Assembly (NCBI GenBank): GCA_963681505.1
Contig: OY811982.1
Span: 2,754,622 to 2,818,621, forward strand
Direction: 5' to 3'
DNA length: 64,000 bases
DNA from: Eunapius fragilis
Lineage: Eukaryota; Porifera; Demospongiae; Spongillida; Spongillidae
Shown here: positions 62,101 through 64,000 of the stretch, in pieces
How the letters are laid out: the number at the start of each line of letters is the position of its first letter
Position numbering within the stretch: position 1 is the first letter of the stretch
Notes under the pieces: generated by a model
What the model was told of the DNA's origin: nothing
Databases searched by the model: none
The model's input: the letters and a program-made list of their open reading frames with translations, nothing else
Translations under genes and position numbers: made by a program

Positions 62101-63991
62101 CAAAGCCCTCCCTGTTCTTAAAGCTGTATGTATGTACTTCTTGTGGTGCACTGACCACTCACATGTGTACACACGAGATGTGACTGCCTGTTGTGTGTTG
62201 TGTATTGTACAGCACCTCCTAGGTGAGTGTGAAGATGAGGTGGATGTGGACGTGCAAAACGAAGGTATGTGGGTGTGGAGGTGGAGGGGGTGTGGCATGG
62301 GCAGGTAGCTAGGGGAGGGATGTGTGTGGGTGTGGCATGTGAAGGTGAGGCATGGGTAGGTGAATGAGGCAATGGAGGGGCCATGCATGGTGCACAAACA
62401 TCTGATCAGCTGTTCATGTCATATTTATTGCCTAATGATATCACTCATTGTTACTATTTATAGCACAGTACATGTATTTTTGCATGACATCAATGCTGCG
62501 GTAGGCCTACACCTTGAACTGCATGTTTACAGTGTCACCTTAGGACCATGACCGGTGCAAACCTGTTCATTTTTTGTGCAATACATGTGTGTACACATAC
62601 ACACACACATGCACATACATGTACATTTACACACACATGCACACACACATGCACACACACACACACGCACACACATACATGTACACATGCACACACACAC
62701 ACAGAGGACAAAATCACTAGAGACTTTCCGGAAGACGCTCCAATGGTGATGTACAAGCTGAGGAAGGTGTATCCAGGGTCAAAGGGCAGACCACCTCATG
62801 TAGCTGTTAGCTCACTGTCATTGGTCATCGAACGTAACGAATGCTTTGGACTCCTGGGTCCAAACGGTATGGCAAACCTTCCCTCAATGCTACATAACCT
62901 TCACACACACACTCACACTCACACACACACACATACACACCACACACACATCCCCAGGAGCTGGGAAAACTACTCTGATCTCAGTGCTAACAGGACTGTA
63001 TGAACCTACATCTGGAGAAGCCAGGATTGCTGGCTACGACCTCGAAACCCAGGTATGTGCTGTTGTCTGCCAACAGATAACCACACCTCCTCCATCCTCA
63101 TGTTACCATGGCAACATAACCACACCAATTATTTCCCCTACTTGTGGTCATTTTTTTTTTTGGGGGGGGGGGGGGGGGAGGAGGCTCGTGTTTAGATATC
63201 GTATCTCTTTAACTGTTACATTTGTATGTCTCAATACCTGTATGTACCGTATTACTTACCCACGGTACGTGTGGATTCAGGCCTTGTGATCAAATGTTGG
63301 GTTGTGATTATATGTCTCCTCCCCAGACCAGCGAGATACATCGCCATCTAGGGGTGTGTCCCCAGTTTGATATCCACCATCCTGAGCTGACGGCCAAGGA
63401 ACACCTCCTGTTCTATGCCCGCCTCAAGGGAGTGAAGAGAAGCAAGGAGATGTTTGTGGTGGATAGAGCCCTAAGAGAGGTGGGAAGGGGGCGGGGCCTC
63501 AGAGTGGTGAGGAGGGGCGGGGCCCCAGAGAGGTGGGGGGAGGGGTGGGGCCTCAGAGAGGTGGGGGAGGGGCGGGGCCTCAGAGAGGTGGGGAGGGGCG
63601 GGGCCTCAGATAGGTGGGGAGGGGGAGGGCATCCTTAGAGCGGTGGGGAGGGGGCGGGGCCTCAGAGAGGTGGGGAGGTGTCCCTAGAGAGAAGGCATTT
63701 GTGTGGGGAGTGGTCAAGCCTTTAGTCTAAGAGATGAAAGACTTGTGGGGAGAGGGATCTTACAGAGGAGGTATTTGTTAAGGTTAGGGGTTGGGGGAAG
63801 CCCTTAGAGGAAAGATTATGTGTGGGTAGATGTACTGTATCACTATGCGTTCTTGTCACTTGTCGTCTTCCCATGTCAGGTCAACCTCCTGGTGGCTGCA
63901 AATAAGAAGTCCTCTGAGCTCTCTGGTGGGATGAGGAGGAGGCTGTCTGTTGCCATGGCGTGCATCGGGAATCCAGACATCCTCATATTGG
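55538..63991 (+). CDS. ABCA-family ABC transporter, N-terminal half (partial)
   Basis: Exons, all in phase: 55538-55654, 55960-56360, 56643-56698, 57270-57358, 57740-57820, 57964-58025, 58422-58500, 58583-58737, 58961-59010, 59149-59282, 59398-59580, 59963-60195, 61283-61491, 61883-61962, 62213-62264, 62705-62866, 62958-63052, 63327-63479, 63880-63991; about 834 codons. First membrane helix near residue 60 ([18 protein letters not shown]), then a large extracellular loop with N-glycosylation sites, then helices in exons 10-13 (the [17 protein letters not shown] stretch before one is typical of ABCA). NBD1 has Walker A GPNG/AGKTT split by an intron, Q-loop CPQFD, and signature [12 protein letters not shown]; Walker B (PDILIL) is cut by the window end. 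ABCA proteins are full-length exporters or flippases of lipids; the substrate here is unknown. No disabling lesion seen. Confidence 0.9.
56373..56431. repeat. (TG)n microsatellite
   Basis: TG run just after the exon 2 donor, followed by TACATATATGTG. Counterpart of 858-901. Confidence 0.95.
56791..57204. repeat. 25-bp minisatellite, about 16 units
   Basis: Same unit, same intron and same flanks as 1085-4129, but about 414 bp long, with one shortened unit near 56840. It is probably closer to the state before expansion. Confidence 0.95.
57390..57578. mobile_element. Palindromic MITE in ABCA intron 4, downstream copy
   Basis: Counterpart of 4301-4489: ends CAGGGTGATCCAAAAGTT and ACTTTTGGATCACCTG with a nested inner inverted repeat. 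The better-preserved pairing suggests the ends were once near-perfect. Confidence 0.7.
57864..57921. repeat. (TG)n microsatellite
   Basis: In the intron between exons 5 and 6. Longer and purer than its counterpart at 4713-4758. Confidence 0.92.
58048..58418. repeat. CCACACTACCC-type repeats running into (CA)n
   Basis: Degenerate tandem C/A-rich units, then a CA tract with ATACAC interruptions directly before the exon 7 acceptor. Confidence 0.85.
59085..59141. repeat. (CA)n microsatellite
   Basis: About 57 bp of CA before the exon 10 acceptor (CCTTTTAG). Confidence 0.95.
60604..60992. repeat. 21-bp minisatellite, about 18 units
   Basis: Units built on CTGAAGTAATCCTACATGTA, four adjacent ones having ACGTGTA instead. 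A decayed tail continues to about 61110. In the intron before exon 13. Absent from the upstream ABCA copy, so it arose or was lost after duplication. Confidence 0.95.
62053..62076. repeat. Poly-G run
   Basis: More than 20 consecutive G in the intron before exon 15. Other G runs lie at about 56538-56556 and 63161-63178. They are prone to length errors and to G-quadruplex formation. Confidence 0.85.
62583..62703. repeat. (CA)n with TACATGTAC interruptions
   Basis: CA-rich tract before the exon 16 acceptor, counterpart of 8729-8879 but without the internal block duplication. Confidence 0.85.
63480..63690. repeat. G-rich minisatellite in intron after exon 18
   Basis: Six to seven imperfect units of about 28 bp on the pattern GGGGCGGGGCCTCAGAGAGG then TGGGGAGGG. 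The first unit overlaps the exon 18 donor (GAG then GTGGGA). Repeated runs of three or more G could form quadruplexes. Confidence 0.85.
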
Positions 63992-64000
63992 GTCAGTGCA

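Overview
This is animal nuclear DNA. Genes are split by many GT-AG introns, (CA)n/(TG)n microsatellites and minisatellites are dense, and the retroelements belong to animal families. Short introns, an ankyrin-Roc-COR-Death gene, and many TACATGTA-type palindromes fit a basal marine invertebrate, most likely a demosponge. That placement is inference. No prokaryotic gene layout is visible.

Layout. (1) 1-9345: a decayed ABCA-type ABC transporter copy. It has lost exon 3, several splice donors and the Walker A exon, and it carries at least four small frameshifting deletions. One intron holds a 3-kb, 25-bp minisatellite. (2) 9.7-10.04 kb: a stray Death-domain exon fragment. (3) 12.3-14.4 kb: retroelement relics on the minus strand. 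(4) 16089-54512: one plus-strand ROCO gene with ankyrin repeats, Roc GTPase, COR and Death domains, about 840 aa in eight exons. Its fourth intron is about 32 kb. (5) That intron is mostly a tandem array of about 510-bp monomers. The array is interrupted by a Ngaro/PAT-like tyrosine-recombinase retroelement (32934-38215, split direct repeats A1..B1-A2-B2) and by a BEL/Pao LTR retrotransposon (41321-48136, 5-bp target duplication ATGTA). The BEL/Pao integrase is itself split by an 814-bp element with terminal inverted repeats. (6) 55538-63991: the second, apparently intact ABCA copy, exons 1-19. The window ends inside nucleotide-binding domain 1.

Most striking observation: 32 of the 33 satellite monomers that I can anchor carry, in the sense strand of the ROCO gene, a polypyrimidine tract ending in AG, three bases, then GTAAG. 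The AG and GTAAG are invariant in those 32. The three bases differ between monomers (GAT, TTG, ATG, TGG, TTC, TCG, TTT, TAT) and are never a stop codon. Each site looks like a one-codon microexon or a near-zero-length recursive-splice site. The flanking ROCO exons are both phase 0, so a 3-nt exon would add one residue between two ankyrin repeats without breaking frame. Whether any of this is spliced cannot be told from DNA.

How the parts relate: the two ABCA copies share introns, microsatellites and a MITE, so they arose by tandem duplication of a genomic block. The upstream copy then decayed while the downstream copy kept every exon phase. Both large retroelements are flanked by satellite sequence, so they entered after the satellite had amplified.
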